This document shows, piece by piece, positions 24,501 through 31,023 of a stretch of 64,000 nucleotides of DNA. The stretch spans positions 248,001-312,000 of the forward strand of contig NZ_SMLB01000001.1 of NCBI RefSeq assembly GCF_004349105.1. Reading direction: 5' to 3'. The stretch's first letter is position 1; each line of letters begins with the position of its first letter. The stretch comes from Jiangella aurantiaca. Lineage in GTDB: Bacteria; Actinomycetota; Actinomycetes; Jiangellales; Jiangellaceae. The notes beneath the pieces are model-generated. The model saw nothing but the letters and a program-made list of their open reading frames with translations, was not told where the DNA came from and did no database searches. A program made the position numbers and the translations under genes.

Positions 24501-24587
24501 GCCGGCCGCCATGGTGCCGACGGCCGGTGCCGCGGCCGCCAGGGCCCCCAGGCGTAGGACGGTGCGCCGGGACAGGTCCTTCTTCAT
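21585..24587 (-). CDS. Secreted GH127 beta-L-arabinofuranosidase with inserted LamG domain
   Basis: A 1000-residue exported glycoside hydrolase. A Tat signal (SRRTVLRLGA, residues 6-15) is followed by GH127 sequence (55-180), a LamG/concanavalin-like insert (about 190-415, ending in VDEFQIFSRGLSPAEVAAVV), and the remaining GH127 barrel and beta domains. By comparison with the Bifidobacterium enzyme HypBA1 (Glu322, Glu338, Cys340, Cys417, Cys418), the matching residues are Glu630 (DISESLH), Glu647 and Cys649 (GETC), and Cys717/Cys718 (NGTCCGG), giving an intact Zn/Cys site. HypBA1 cleaves beta-L-arabinofuranosides linked to hydroxyproline in plant extensin; other GH127 members act on different sugars. 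The start is ATG at 24587 behind AAGGAG. A LacI-type operator lies upstream, and the hydroxyproline catabolic genes begin 0.4 kb away. Confidence 0.92.
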   Translation of the reverse strand: MKKDLSRRTVLRLGALAAAAPAVGTMAAGTAGAAPGSASTAAATPTSLPSLPIADSWRVRPFTLSQVTLGDSVFKEKRNRLLNYAREYGPSVVNGVRDDQRGPDRMLRSFRVTAGLDHKGVNPIGSWESPDGNLRGHFSGHFLTLLAQSWASTGEQIFKDKLDYMVNGLGECQDALAAQAARPTPRVPGRNGTVIRLTGTPNGHITGDADYIKLPAGIVSGLTDFTVAAWVNLAVRDDNARLFDFGHPGSAASDSLSRMYLSVHNDTGPRFAITTGGAAGEQRVQATTALTAGEWAHVAVVKSGGIGTIYVNGVAAGSAELSLSPSDLGVTPANWIGRAQFPQVNIKFLNGLVDEFQIFSRGLSPAEVAAVVADPTSSGTDGLVAWYRFDEAPGPTIADSSGRNNHGEFFGATDGRRHPGFLSAYTEAQFIRLEEFTTYSGSGIWAPYYTLHKIMRGLIDAHLLAGSQRALEIVMKMGDWVHSRLSRVPRENLNRMWSLHIAGEFGGSNENLAHLAAIATDPEQAARYLVAAKAFDNRRTVFPAALEDRDVLTGIHVNQHVSQFTGYLRIYEQDTEANAEYHTAAENFWHMIIPYRMFSHGSAGGQYGEAPGRPANTNPELFQPRGDISESLHFQSATSGTSSGGGETCSTYNLLKLTRNLYFHNPDPAYMDYYERGLTNHILGSRRDNDSAGDPQVTYFLPAHPGATRGFGNNGTCCGGTGMENHTKYQETIYAQSADGSTLYVNLYIASTLTWAEKGFTVTQVTDFPRQESTSITVDGSGPLAVKLRVPFWARRGFTVTVNGAAVDVAAEPGTYLTLDHSWAPGDRIDIAMPFSLRTERALDDPQVESIFHGPVVLPALNRSREWRQFSFYPHLKLDGDLAAAVEALEEPNFFSTHDHTLRPLYVGINDAHHVYYKRVEPKIVFGSVDSGVSNEARGDDGDSFLDKVWAAAPFPDHGRFIRRVEEVSAEWVAAGRFSRRDRQNVITAASRAQADLRVT

Positions 24588-24639
24588 GTGGTTCTCCTTG
24601 TCCGGGGAGAGCGTTCCGACGGGTGTGGGAGACACGTTC

Positions 24640-24653
24640 TGTTAGCGGTAACA
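24640..24653. promoter_or_regulatory. LacI-type operator before GH127
   Basis: TGTTA-GCGG-TAACA has perfect 5-bp arms. It matches the operators at 399 and 1538 in 11-12 of 14 positions and lies 52 bp upstream of the GH127 start. Confidence 0.7.
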
Positions 24654-24657
24654 GCGT

Positions 24658-24678
24658 TGAAAGATGTGACATGGTACT
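24658..24678. promoter_or_regulatory. Weak match to the hydroxyproline-regulon dyad
   Basis: A 21-bp stretch containing GATGTGACATGGTACT agrees with the 29336 site at 14 of 21 positions by hand alignment. It lies 4 bp from the LacI operator. Alone it would not be convincing. Confidence 0.3.
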
Positions 24679-24756
24679 GATGCGACGAAACGCGCGTCAA
24701 GGGTGTCACCGTCCCATTGCCGCGGGTGCATCACGACTCGCGGGCACCGTCACGTC

Positions 24757-24811
24757 GATCATGGAGAAGCGCCCCTTTCGGGCACCTCGAGAGGGGACCT
24801 TCTCCCTGATC
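24757..24811. repeat. Palindromic element with GATCATGGAGAAG arms
   Basis: GATCATGGAGAAG and CTTCTCCCTGATC pair with one mismatch around a 29-nt centre that can pair further (CCCCTTT...AGAGGGG). The arms resemble the TTGATCTTGGAG arms of the 74-bp elements at 11489 and 52436. Confidence 0.6.
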
Positions 24812-24853
24812 ATCAACCGGGCCGGAGAGCCTTTGTGTGATCAGCGGTGCACC

Positions 24854-24908
24854 ACGAGGCCCGAACCACCGCGGCCGAGGGGGGCTCGGCCGGTGGTTCG
24901 GGCCTCGT
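24854..24908. terminator. Strong terminator-like hairpin after the GntR gene
   Basis: ACGAGGCCCGAACCACC pairs perfectly with GGTGGTTCGGGCCTCGT. After a 2-nt bulge the stem continues as GGCCGAG/CTCGGCC around a G-rich loop. It lies 126 bp downstream of the minus-strand GntR stop. Confidence 0.75.
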
Positions 24909-25033
24909 CTCCGGGGGCCCAGCGCCGGTGGGAATCATCGGCACCGCCGGCGCTGGTACAAGCCTGCCGCCGGCGTCTAAGTCTCCGGTAAGCCGAGCGT
25001 GAGAGCCCTCTCACTCGGCCGAGCGGAGCAGCC

Positions 25034-25708
25034 TCAGCCCTCGCGGCCGGCCCACTCGCGTCGGATGTGGCCGATGTGGGTCCGCATGAGCTCCTGCAGC
25101 TGCTCCGCCTCGCCGGCCTCGATGAGGTCGCACATCTGCTGGTGCTCGCGGGCGCTGGCGACCAGCCGCCCGGACGAGGCGAGCGACGACAGGCCGTAGA
25201 GGCGGGTCTGGGCGCGCAGCTCCTCGACGATGCGGACGAGGCGCTGATTGCCGCTGGCCGACAGCAACCGGACGTGGAACTCGCGGTCGGCGCCGATGTA
25301 ACTGATGAGGTCACTCTCGGCGGCGGCGTCGACGATGGCCGCGGCGAGGTTGCGCAGGTGGGACAGCTCCTGGGCGGAGATCGCCGAGACGGCCTGGGCC
25401 GCGATGGGCGGCTCGAGCAGCTCGCGAATCTGGGTGATCTGGTCGAGGTCGGTCTCCGACATGTCGGTGACCTTGAAGCCCTTGTTGCGGACGACCTCGA
25501 CGAGGCCCTGCTTGACGAGGTCGAGCATCGCCTCGCGGACAGGGGTGGCGGAGATGCCGAAGCGCTCGGCCAGTCCGGGGGCGGAGTACAGCTCCCCGGG
25601 CTTCATCTCGCCGGACACGATGGCGCCGCGCAGTGCGTCGGCGACCTCTTCTCTGACGCTCATCCGCCGTGCGAAGGACGGCAGAGCCAACTGCCGCAGT
25701 TCAGCCAT
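25034..25708 (-). CDS. GntR-family regulator (FadR/FCD type), probable hydroxyproline-regulon repressor
   Basis: A 224-residue FadR-type GntR regulator. The winged helix holds SAPGLAERFGISATPVREAM and the FCD domain is complete (EFHVRLLSASGNQRLVRIVE, then AREHQQMCDLIEAGEAEQLQ with metal-type His residues). The start is ATG at 25708 behind GGAGGGACC. It is the last gene of the hydroxyproline catabolic block, 80 bp after the epimerase. GntR proteins hold this position in other hydroxyproline clusters, so I infer that it binds the recurrent 21-bp dyads at 27742, 29336, 38082 and 43729 and responds to hydroxyproline or a pathway intermediate. Confidence 0.88.
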   Translation of the reverse strand: MAELRQLALPSFARRMSVREEVADALRGAIVSGEMKPGELYSAPGLAERFGISATPVREAMLDLVKQGLVEVVRNKGFKVTDMSETDLDQITQIRELLEPPIAAQAVSAISAQELSHLRNLAAAIVDAAAESDLISYIGADREFHVRLLSASGNQRLVRIVEELRAQTRLYGLSSLASSGRLVASAREHQQMCDLIEAGEAEQLQELMRTHIGHIRREWAGREG

Positions 25709-25788
25709 CTGTGGTCCCTCCGGTGTTGCACGGCGGCCGAACGTCACGGCGACGTCGCGTTCGTGCGAGATATCCCACCTCTTCAACC

Positions 25789-26790
25789 CTAAAGGAGAAA
25801 GCCCTCGGGAAAGGGATCTGTCGGGTCGAGGAAGTACTGTGCCGTTCCTGTCAACCAAGCGCGTCCGGTGACTGTAGGTATCACCGCGGGAAGGTTTCCG
25901 ATCGTCGACTCGCCGACGAGGCGGCCCACGAATCGGCTGCCGATCAACGACTCGTTGACGAAGTCGGTATCGAGCGGCAGTTCACCGCGGGTGAAGAGCT
26001 GGGCCATGCGGGCCGACGTGCCGGTGCCGCAGGGTGAGCGGTCGAACCAGCCGGGATGGATCGCCATCGCGTGACGCGACCGGCGGGCGTCCGAGCCGGG
26101 ATCGACCAGCTGGACGTGGTGGCACACGTTGATGTCCGGGTTCTCCGGGTGGACGGGGGCATCGTGCTCGTTGATGGCGTCCATGATGGCCAGCCCGGCG
26201 GCGAGCAGCTGGTCCTTCTGCGCGACGTCGACGCGCAGGTCCAGCTGGCCGGCGTCGAGGATGGCGTAGAAGTTGCCGCCGTAGGCGAGGTCGTAGGTGA
26301 CGGTGCCCCACCCGGGGACGTCGACCTTCGCGTCGAGCCGATCGGTGTAGGCGGGGACGTTGCGGATGGTGACGGCCTCGGCGGCGCCGTCGCGGACGGC
26401 CACCTCGCAGACCACCAGCCCGGCCGGGGTGTCGAGCCGGATCGTGGTGACCGGCTCGGTCACCTCGACCATGCCGGTCTCGACCAGCACGGTGGCGACG
26501 CCGATGGTCCCGTGCCCGCACATCGGCAGGCACCCGGAGACCTCGATGTAGACGACCCCCCAGTCGGCATCGGGCCTCGTGGGGGGCTGGAGGATGGCGC
26601 CGCTCATGGCGGAGTGCCCACGCGGCTCGAACATCAGCAGCCGCCGCAGGTGGTCAGAGTGCGCGATGAACCATTGACGCCGCTCCTCCATGGTGGCGCC
26701 CGGGAGGGTGCCGACGCCGCCCGTGACGACGCGCGTCGGCATGCCCTCGGTGTGCGATTCCACGGTGTGGAAGATCCGCTTGGATCGCAT
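25789..26790 (-). CDS. 4-hydroxyproline 2-epimerase (proline racemase family)
   Basis: A 333-residue member of the proline racemase superfamily. Both catalytic cysteines are present: Cys91 in PMCGHGTIG and Cys254 in RSPCGTGTSARMA. Two cysteines mark racemases and epimerases and separate them from trans-3-hydroxyproline dehydratases, which have Thr at the second site. In this context it should convert trans-4-hydroxy-L-proline to cis-4-hydroxy-D-proline, the first catabolic step, in the cytoplasm. The start is ATG at 26790 with GAGGAGT upstream, 27 bp after the deaminase gene, so the two are cotranscribed. Proline racemase is the alternative, but the flanking genes argue for hydroxyproline. 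Confidence 0.9.
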   Translation of the reverse strand: MRSKRIFHTVESHTEGMPTRVVTGGVGTLPGATMEERRQWFIAHSDHLRRLLMFEPRGHSAMSGAILQPPTRPDADWGVVYIEVSGCLPMCGHGTIGVATVLVETGMVEVTEPVTTIRLDTPAGLVVCEVAVRDGAAEAVTIRNVPAYTDRLDAKVDVPGWGTVTYDLAYGGNFYAILDAGQLDLRVDVAQKDQLLAAGLAIMDAINEHDAPVHPENPDINVCHHVQLVDPGSDARRSRHAMAIHPGWFDRSPCGTGTSARMAQLFTRGELPLDTDFVNESLIGSRFVGRLVGESTIGNLPAVIPTVTGRAWLTGTAQYFLDPTDPFPEGFLL

Positions 26791-26817
26791 CGTCGCTACT
26801 CCTCGGTCGTCCCGCTG

Positions 26818-27726
26818 TCAGGCTACGTTCGCCGACGAGAATTGCGCGGCGATGGTTTGCGTGAGCTCGCGGATGAGGGCGGCGTTCTCCGGCACCATCG
26901 GCTGCCGCGGCTGCCGGACCGGGCCGCCGCCGAGGTTCAGGACGTCCATCGAAAGCTTGATGGCCTGGACGAACTCGGTGTGGAAGTCCCAGCGCAGCAA
27001 CGGGTGCAGCGTGCGGTACAGCGGCAGCGCGGTGTCGAGGTCGTGCGCCAGCGTGGCCTCGTACAGCCGGACGCTCTCGCGCGGGAAGACGCTGGTGAAG
27101 CCGGAGATCCAGCCCTTCGCGCCGGCCAGGCCGACCTCGACGACGGAGTCGTCGGTGCCGATGAGCACGTCCAGCCCCGGCGCCCGCTCGCCCAGCTCGT
27201 AGGAGCGCCGCGACTCGCCGGTGAACTCCTTGACGCCGACGATGAGGCCCTCGTTGTACAGCTCGGCCAGCAGCGCCGGCGTGAGGTCGACCTTGGTGTC
27301 GATGGGGTTGTTGTACGCCGACACCGGCAGGCCCGCCTTGGCGATCTCGCGGTAGTGCTCGATGACCGAGCGCTCGTCGGCGCGGTAGGCGTTCGGCGGC
27401 AGCGCGAGGACGACCTCGGCGCCGGCCTCGCCGGCCTGCTCGGCCCACTGGCGCGACTCGCGGGCACCGTACGCGCCGACGCCGGCCATGACGGTGAAGC
27501 CCTCGGGCGCCGCCTCGACCGCGACCTCGACCATCCTGGCCCGCTCGTCGGCCGTGAGCACCTGGTACTCGCCGAGCGACCCGTTGACGCAGACGCCGTG
27601 GCAGCCGCCCTCGGCGAGCCAGCGCACGTGGTCGGCGTACCGGTCATAGTCGACCGACAGGTCGTCACGGAAGAACGTCGGGGTGGCAACCAGAACGCCG
27701 TGCCAAGGCTTTTCACGACCGTCCAT
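26818..27726 (-). CDS. DHDPS-family lyase, probable pyrroline-4-hydroxy-2-carboxylate deaminase
   Basis: A 302-residue (beta/alpha)8 aldolase of the DapA/NanA family. The Schiff-base lysine is Lys166 (VGVKEFTG) and the proton-relay tyrosine is Tyr138 (SAYNNP); the usual GTTGE motif is GSLGEY here, showing that it is not an ordinary DapA. Beside a hydroxyproline epimerase, a D-hydroxyproline dehydrogenase and a semialdehyde dehydrogenase, the expected role is deamination of delta-1-pyrroline-4-hydroxy-2-carboxylate to alpha-ketoglutarate semialdehyde. I chose ATG at 27726 because GGAG lies 7 nt upstream. A match to the regulon dyad and an AT-rich -10 (TATAGTAT) lie just before it. Confidence 0.87.
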   Translation of the reverse strand: MDGREKPWHGVLVATPTFFRDDLSVDYDRYADHVRWLAEGGCHGVCVNGSLGEYQVLTADERARMVEVAVEAAPEGFTVMAGVGAYGARESRQWAEQAGEAGAEVVLALPPNAYRADERSVIEHYREIAKAGLPVSAYNNPIDTKVDLTPALLAELYNEGLIVGVKEFTGESRRSYELGERAPGLDVLIGTDDSVVEVGLAGAKGWISGFTSVFPRESVRLYEATLAHDLDTALPLYRTLHPLLRWDFHTEFVQAIKLSMDVLNLGGGPVRQPRQPMVPENAALIRELTQTIAAQFSSANVA

Positions 27727-27741
27727 GTAAGGCTCCATTTC

Positions 27742-27762
27742 TATACTATATAACATTTCACT
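27742..27762. promoter_or_regulatory. Candidate hydroxyproline-regulon operator (deaminase promoter)
   Basis: Read on the minus strand it begins AGTGAAATGT and ends TATAGTATA, matching the 43729 site at 14 and the 29336 site at 13 of 21 positions. It overlaps a TATA-rich -10 element 16 bp before the deaminase start. Confidence 0.45.
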
Positions 27763-27803
27763 CATGTCTGAAGAACCGGACCATCGGGACTAAGTGCTGA
27801 ATA

Positions 27804-29240
27804 TTAAGTTTGCAGAATGCCGTCCACTCGCCGCGGAATGCCCGGATTCGCCTCGCGCAGCTCCTCGGGTAGTACGTGCTCGGGGGCGTTCTGGTACGAG
27901 ATGGGCCGTAGCCATCGGCGGATCGACGTCGGACCGACGGAGGTGTGCGCGCTGAGGGAAGCCGACGGGTACGGCCCGCCGTGCTGCATGGCCCAGGTGA
28001 CGGCGACGCCGGTCGGGAAGCCGCCGAACAGGAGCCGGCCGGCCCGCCGCCGCAGCGTCGCATGCAGCCGGTCGACGAGCTCGGTCTCACCCTCGCCCGC
28101 GTGCACGGTGGCGGTCAGCTGGCCCTCGAGGCGGTCCAGCGCGGCCAGCAGCTCGCCGGTGTCGCGGTACTCGATGACCAGCGCCGTCGGGCCGAAGCAC
28201 TCCTCCAGCAGCTCAGCGTCGAGGTCGGCCGCGGCGACGGAGAACACCACCGGGCGGCCGAGTGCCGGGTCGTCGCCCTGGCCGTCGCCGAGCGTGCGCA
28301 GCCGGCCGTCGGCGCGCCGCCGCTCGGTCTCGCGCTGGTAGGCGTCGCGGATGGAGTCGTTGAGCATCCGGCCGGCCGGGACCTCGGCGAGCTTCGCGCC
28401 GAGCGCGGCCCGCAGCTCGTCGCCGCCGTCGCCGGCCGGCGCGAACAGCAGCCCTGGCTTGGTACAGAACTGGCCGACGCCCATGGTGATGGAGCCGACA
28501 TAGCCGGCGGCGAACTCCTGCGCCTGGCCGGCCGCCACCTCGGGCGTCACGACGAGCGGGTTCAGGCTGCCGAGCTCGCCGTAGAACGGGATCGGCTGGG
28601 GCCGCGCGGCGGCGAGGTCGGCCAGCGCCCGGCCGCCGCGGGTCGAGCCGGTGAAGCCGACGGCGCGCACGTCCGGGTGGGTGACCAGCTCTTTGCCGGC
28701 CTCGAGCCCCTCGACCAGGCCGAGCGTCCCCTCGGGCAGCTTGGCCTCGGTCAGCCCGGCCCGCATGGCGGCGAACGTGCGCCGGCTGGTCTCCGGGTGC
28801 GACGGGTGCGCCTTGACGACGACGGGGCAGCCGGCCGCGAGCGCCGACGCGGTGTCGCCGCCGGGCACGCTGAAGGCCAGCGGGAAGTTGCTGGCGCCGA
28901 AGACGCCGACGACGCCGACCGGCACCAGCATGCGGCGCAGGTCGGGCTTCGGGCCCATCGGGGTGTCGCCGGCGTGATCGATGGTGGCCTCGACGTACGA
29001 GCCCTCGCGCAGCACCTCGCCGAACAGCCGCAGCTGGTACGTGGTGCGGGTGAGCTCGCCGTTCAGCCGGGTGGCGCCCAGTGCGGTCTCGTCGTCGGCG
29101 GTGGAGACGATGGCGTGGCGGTCGTCCTCGAGCGCGGCGGCGACGGCGTCCAGGGCGTCGGCCCGGCGGACGCGGCCGGCCTGCTCGAACGGCACGGCGG
29201 CCTCGGCCGCCGCGCCGACGGCGTGATCGACGTCAGACAT
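27804..29240 (-). CDS. Alpha-ketoglutarate semialdehyde dehydrogenase
   Basis: A 478-residue aldehyde dehydrogenase of the KGSADH type. The nucleophile is Cys259 (GVGQFCTKPGL) and the general base is Glu222 (FYGELGSLNPLVV); both surrounding motifs are typical of 2,5-dioxovalerate dehydrogenases, which make alpha-ketoglutarate from the semialdehyde. It ends the hydroxyproline pathway and would equally serve oxidative L-arabinose catabolism, which is interesting beside an arabinofuranosidase. The start is ATG at 29240 after GGAAGG. A strong regulon dyad lies 96 bp upstream, so it probably has its own promoter although it follows the dehydrogenase operon. Confidence 0.92.
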   Translation of the reverse strand: MSDVDHAVGAAAEAAVPFEQAGRVRRADALDAVAAALEDDRHAIVSTADDETALGATRLNGELTRTTYQLRLFGEVLREGSYVEATIDHAGDTPMGPKPDLRRMLVPVGVVGVFGASNFPLAFSVPGGDTASALAAGCPVVVKAHPSHPETSRRTFAAMRAGLTEAKLPEGTLGLVEGLEAGKELVTHPDVRAVGFTGSTRGGRALADLAAARPQPIPFYGELGSLNPLVVTPEVAAGQAQEFAAGYVGSITMGVGQFCTKPGLLFAPAGDGGDELRAALGAKLAEVPAGRMLNDSIRDAYQRETERRRADGRLRTLGDGQGDDPALGRPVVFSVAAADLDAELLEECFGPTALVIEYRDTGELLAALDRLEGQLTATVHAGEGETELVDRLHATLRRRAGRLLFGGFPTGVAVTWAMQHGGPYPSASLSAHTSVGPTSIRRWLRPISYQNAPEHVLPEELREANPGIPRRVDGILQT

Positions 29241-29335
29241 GCGTGAGCCTTCCAGGGTCGGTGCGGGGTGAGTCGTCGACGATCTGCCCGCCGGGCGTCG
29301 GACGTCGTCGTCGTGTGCTTCCTGCAGAATATCTT

Positions 29336-29356
29336 AGTGACATGTGAAATGTCACT
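29336..29356. promoter_or_regulatory. Hydroxyproline-regulon operator (strongest copy)
   Basis: Perfect 8-bp arms AGTGACAT and ATGTCACT are separated by GTGAA. The site lies between the dehydrogenase operon and the aldehyde dehydrogenase gene and overlaps the stop codon of the former. Confidence 0.75.
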
Positions 29357-30770
29357 GTTGTCCGTTGTGACCGGCGTCGCCCGCCAGCCGGCCGAGCGAG
29401 ATCGGTGCGGCGATCGGCCGTTCGCTCACCCCCTGTAAGTCGAGCGCCGACACAGGGGCTGACCCAGGGGCCGACGCGGTGAGGCAGGCAGTGGCGTACC
29501 CACACACCCGTCCCTGACACCATCCCATGCCGGCCCGGCTCAGCAACTTCGCGGTCCGTGCATCGGTCGCGCCGAGCTCGTCGACCGCGGCCCGCACCTC
29601 GCCCGCGGTCACCTCCTCGCACCGGCAGACCAGCGTGTCGTCGCCCAGCCAGGTCTGCCAGCCGTCGCGCACCGGATGGACGGCGTGCATGGCCGCGGCG
29701 AACCGGCGCAGCGCCCGCCGGCGACGCCGCAGCCTGGCCGGCACCGGGGCGAGCGCGGTCCCGGTCGCGGTGGCCGCGGCCGCCGTCCCGGCGATCTCGC
29801 CCTCGGCCACGGCCAGCGGCGCCCCACCCACGCCACAGGCCTCGCCGGCCACGTAGACGCCGGGCACCGACGTCCGCTGGTGCTCGTCGACCTCGACGAC
29901 CAGCGAGCCGTCGGCGTCGACCCGGGTCGCGACGCCCAGCGCCAATGGCAGCTCCAGTTGCGGCGTGAACCCCCAGCCGACCGCGACGGCGTCGCACTCG
30001 ACGACCCGCTCCGAGCCGGGCACTACGCGCCACTCGCGGTCGAGCCTCGCGACGGTGACGGCCCCCACCACGTCGTCCCCGTGCGCGGCGACGACGGCTC
30101 GGCGGGTGTGGAACGGCACCCGGTGTCGGGCCAGCGCGGCGGCGTATCCGGCGCCCTCGGTGAGCTTCGCCGCCACCCTGGCGACGGCGCCGGCGTGCCG
30201 GGCCCAGCCCGCAGGCCGGTTCGCCTCGTACACGCCGACGACCCGCGCGCCGCGGGCCGCCAGACCCGCCGCCACCGGCAGCAGGAACGGCCCGGTGCCG
30301 CCGACGACGACCCGCCGGCCCACGAGCACCTCGTTGCCCTTGAGCAGGGCCTGGGCGCCCCCGGCGGTGTACACGCCCGGCAGGTCCCAGCTGCGGAACG
30401 GGACCTGCCGGTCGTACGCGCCGGGGGCGAGCACCAGGCTCCGCGCACCCACCTCCTCCTCGGCGTCGCCGGCCACGGACCGGACGGCGAACCCGTCGGC
30501 GGCTGAGCCTGACACCGTCCACACGTGGTGTCCGAAATATTTGACAGCATGGGCGGCGCCGTCGACTAGAGAGCGGAAGGTGCGCAGGTCGTGGTGGAGG
30601 TCGGCGACCGCTCCCAGATCGCCGGGCCGGTGCCGCCAGTACTGGCCGCCGGGCTGCCGCCCGGCGTCGATCAGGGCGACGCGCGCCCCGCCGGCGAGCG
30701 CCGCGGCCGCCGCGGCCAGCCCGGCCGGACCGGCGCCCACGACGGCGACGTCATACGGCGAGGTGGCCAC
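29352..30770 (-). CDS. D-hydroxyproline dehydrogenase, FAD/NAD-type subunit with 2Fe-2S tail
   Basis: A 472-residue flavoprotein of the HcnB/SoxA-alpha-like group. A Rossmann FAD motif (VVGAGPAGLAAAAAAL, residues 10-25), GGQYWR, a second nucleotide fold (VVVGGTGPFLLPVA) and a C-terminal BFD-type iron-sulfur region (CRCEEVT...GMGWCQGRVCG) are all visible. In known systems this subunit acts with a small ferredoxin-like subunit and a DAO-like flavoprotein to oxidise cis-4-hydroxy-D-proline to pyrroline-4-hydroxy-2-carboxylate. All three are encoded here in overlapping frames. The start at 30770 lies 20 bp inside the small-subunit gene, implying translational coupling. Confidence 0.88.
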   Translation of the reverse strand: MATSPYDVAVVGAGPAGLAAAAAALAGGARVALIDAGRQPGGQYWRHRPGDLGAVADLHHDLRTFRSLVDGAAHAVKYFGHHVWTVSGSAADGFAVRSVAGDAEEEVGARSLVLAPGAYDRQVPFRSWDLPGVYTAGGAQALLKGNEVLVGRRVVVGGTGPFLLPVAAGLAARGARVVGVYEANRPAGWARHAGAVARVAAKLTEGAGYAAALARHRVPFHTRRAVVAAHGDDVVGAVTVARLDREWRVVPGSERVVECDAVAVGWGFTPQLELPLALGVATRVDADGSLVVEVDEHQRTSVPGVYVAGEACGVGGAPLAVAEGEIAGTAAAATATGTALAPVPARLRRRRRALRRFAAAMHAVHPVRDGWQTWLGDDTLVCRCEEVTAGEVRAAVDELGATDARTAKLLSRAGMGWCQGRVCGYATACLTASAPGSAPVSALDLQGVSERPIAAPISLGRLAGDAGHNGQQ

Positions 30771-31023
30771 GGCCGTCTCCTTCCTGGCTGCGGACGATCG
30801 CGCCGGAGGACGCAGGCACCAGGCAGGCGCGCTGGTTGGGCACGTCGTCGACGGTCACCAGGCAGTCGAAGCAGATGCCGATGCCGCAGAACACGCCGCG
30901 CGGTCGGCCCTCGCGCCGGGTCGTCCGCCAGGACCGCACCCCGGCCGCGACCAGCGCCGCGCCGACGGTCTGCCCCTCGCTGAACGGGACCGCACGTCCG
31001 TCGAACTCGAACCGCGCGCTCAT
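30751..31023 (-). CDS. D-hydroxyproline dehydrogenase, small 2Fe-2S subunit
   Basis: A 90-residue ferredoxin-like protein of the HcnA type. It begins FEFDGRAVPFSEGQTVGAAL and has the cluster ligands CGIGICFDC followed by a fourth Cys in NQRACL. ATG at 31023 overlaps the stop of the upstream flavoprotein gene (ATGA), and its own 3' end overlaps the next gene by 20 bp. The subunit passes electrons between the two flavoproteins. Confidence 0.88.
   Translation of the reverse strand: MSARFEFDGRAVPFSEGQTVGAALVAAGVRSWRTTRREGRPRGVFCGIGICFDCLVTVDDVPNQRACLVPASSGAIVRSQEGDGRGHLAV

Noticed and set aside
25789-26790. Trans-3-hydroxy-L-proline dehydratase
   Set aside because: Those enzymes have Thr in place of the second catalytic Cys; here both Cys91 and Cys254 are present.
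26818-27726. Dihydrodipicolinate synthase for lysine synthesis
   Set aside because: The family is right, but the GTTGE motif is changed to GSLGEY and the gene lies in a hydroxyproline catabolic cluster, so the deaminase role is more likely.
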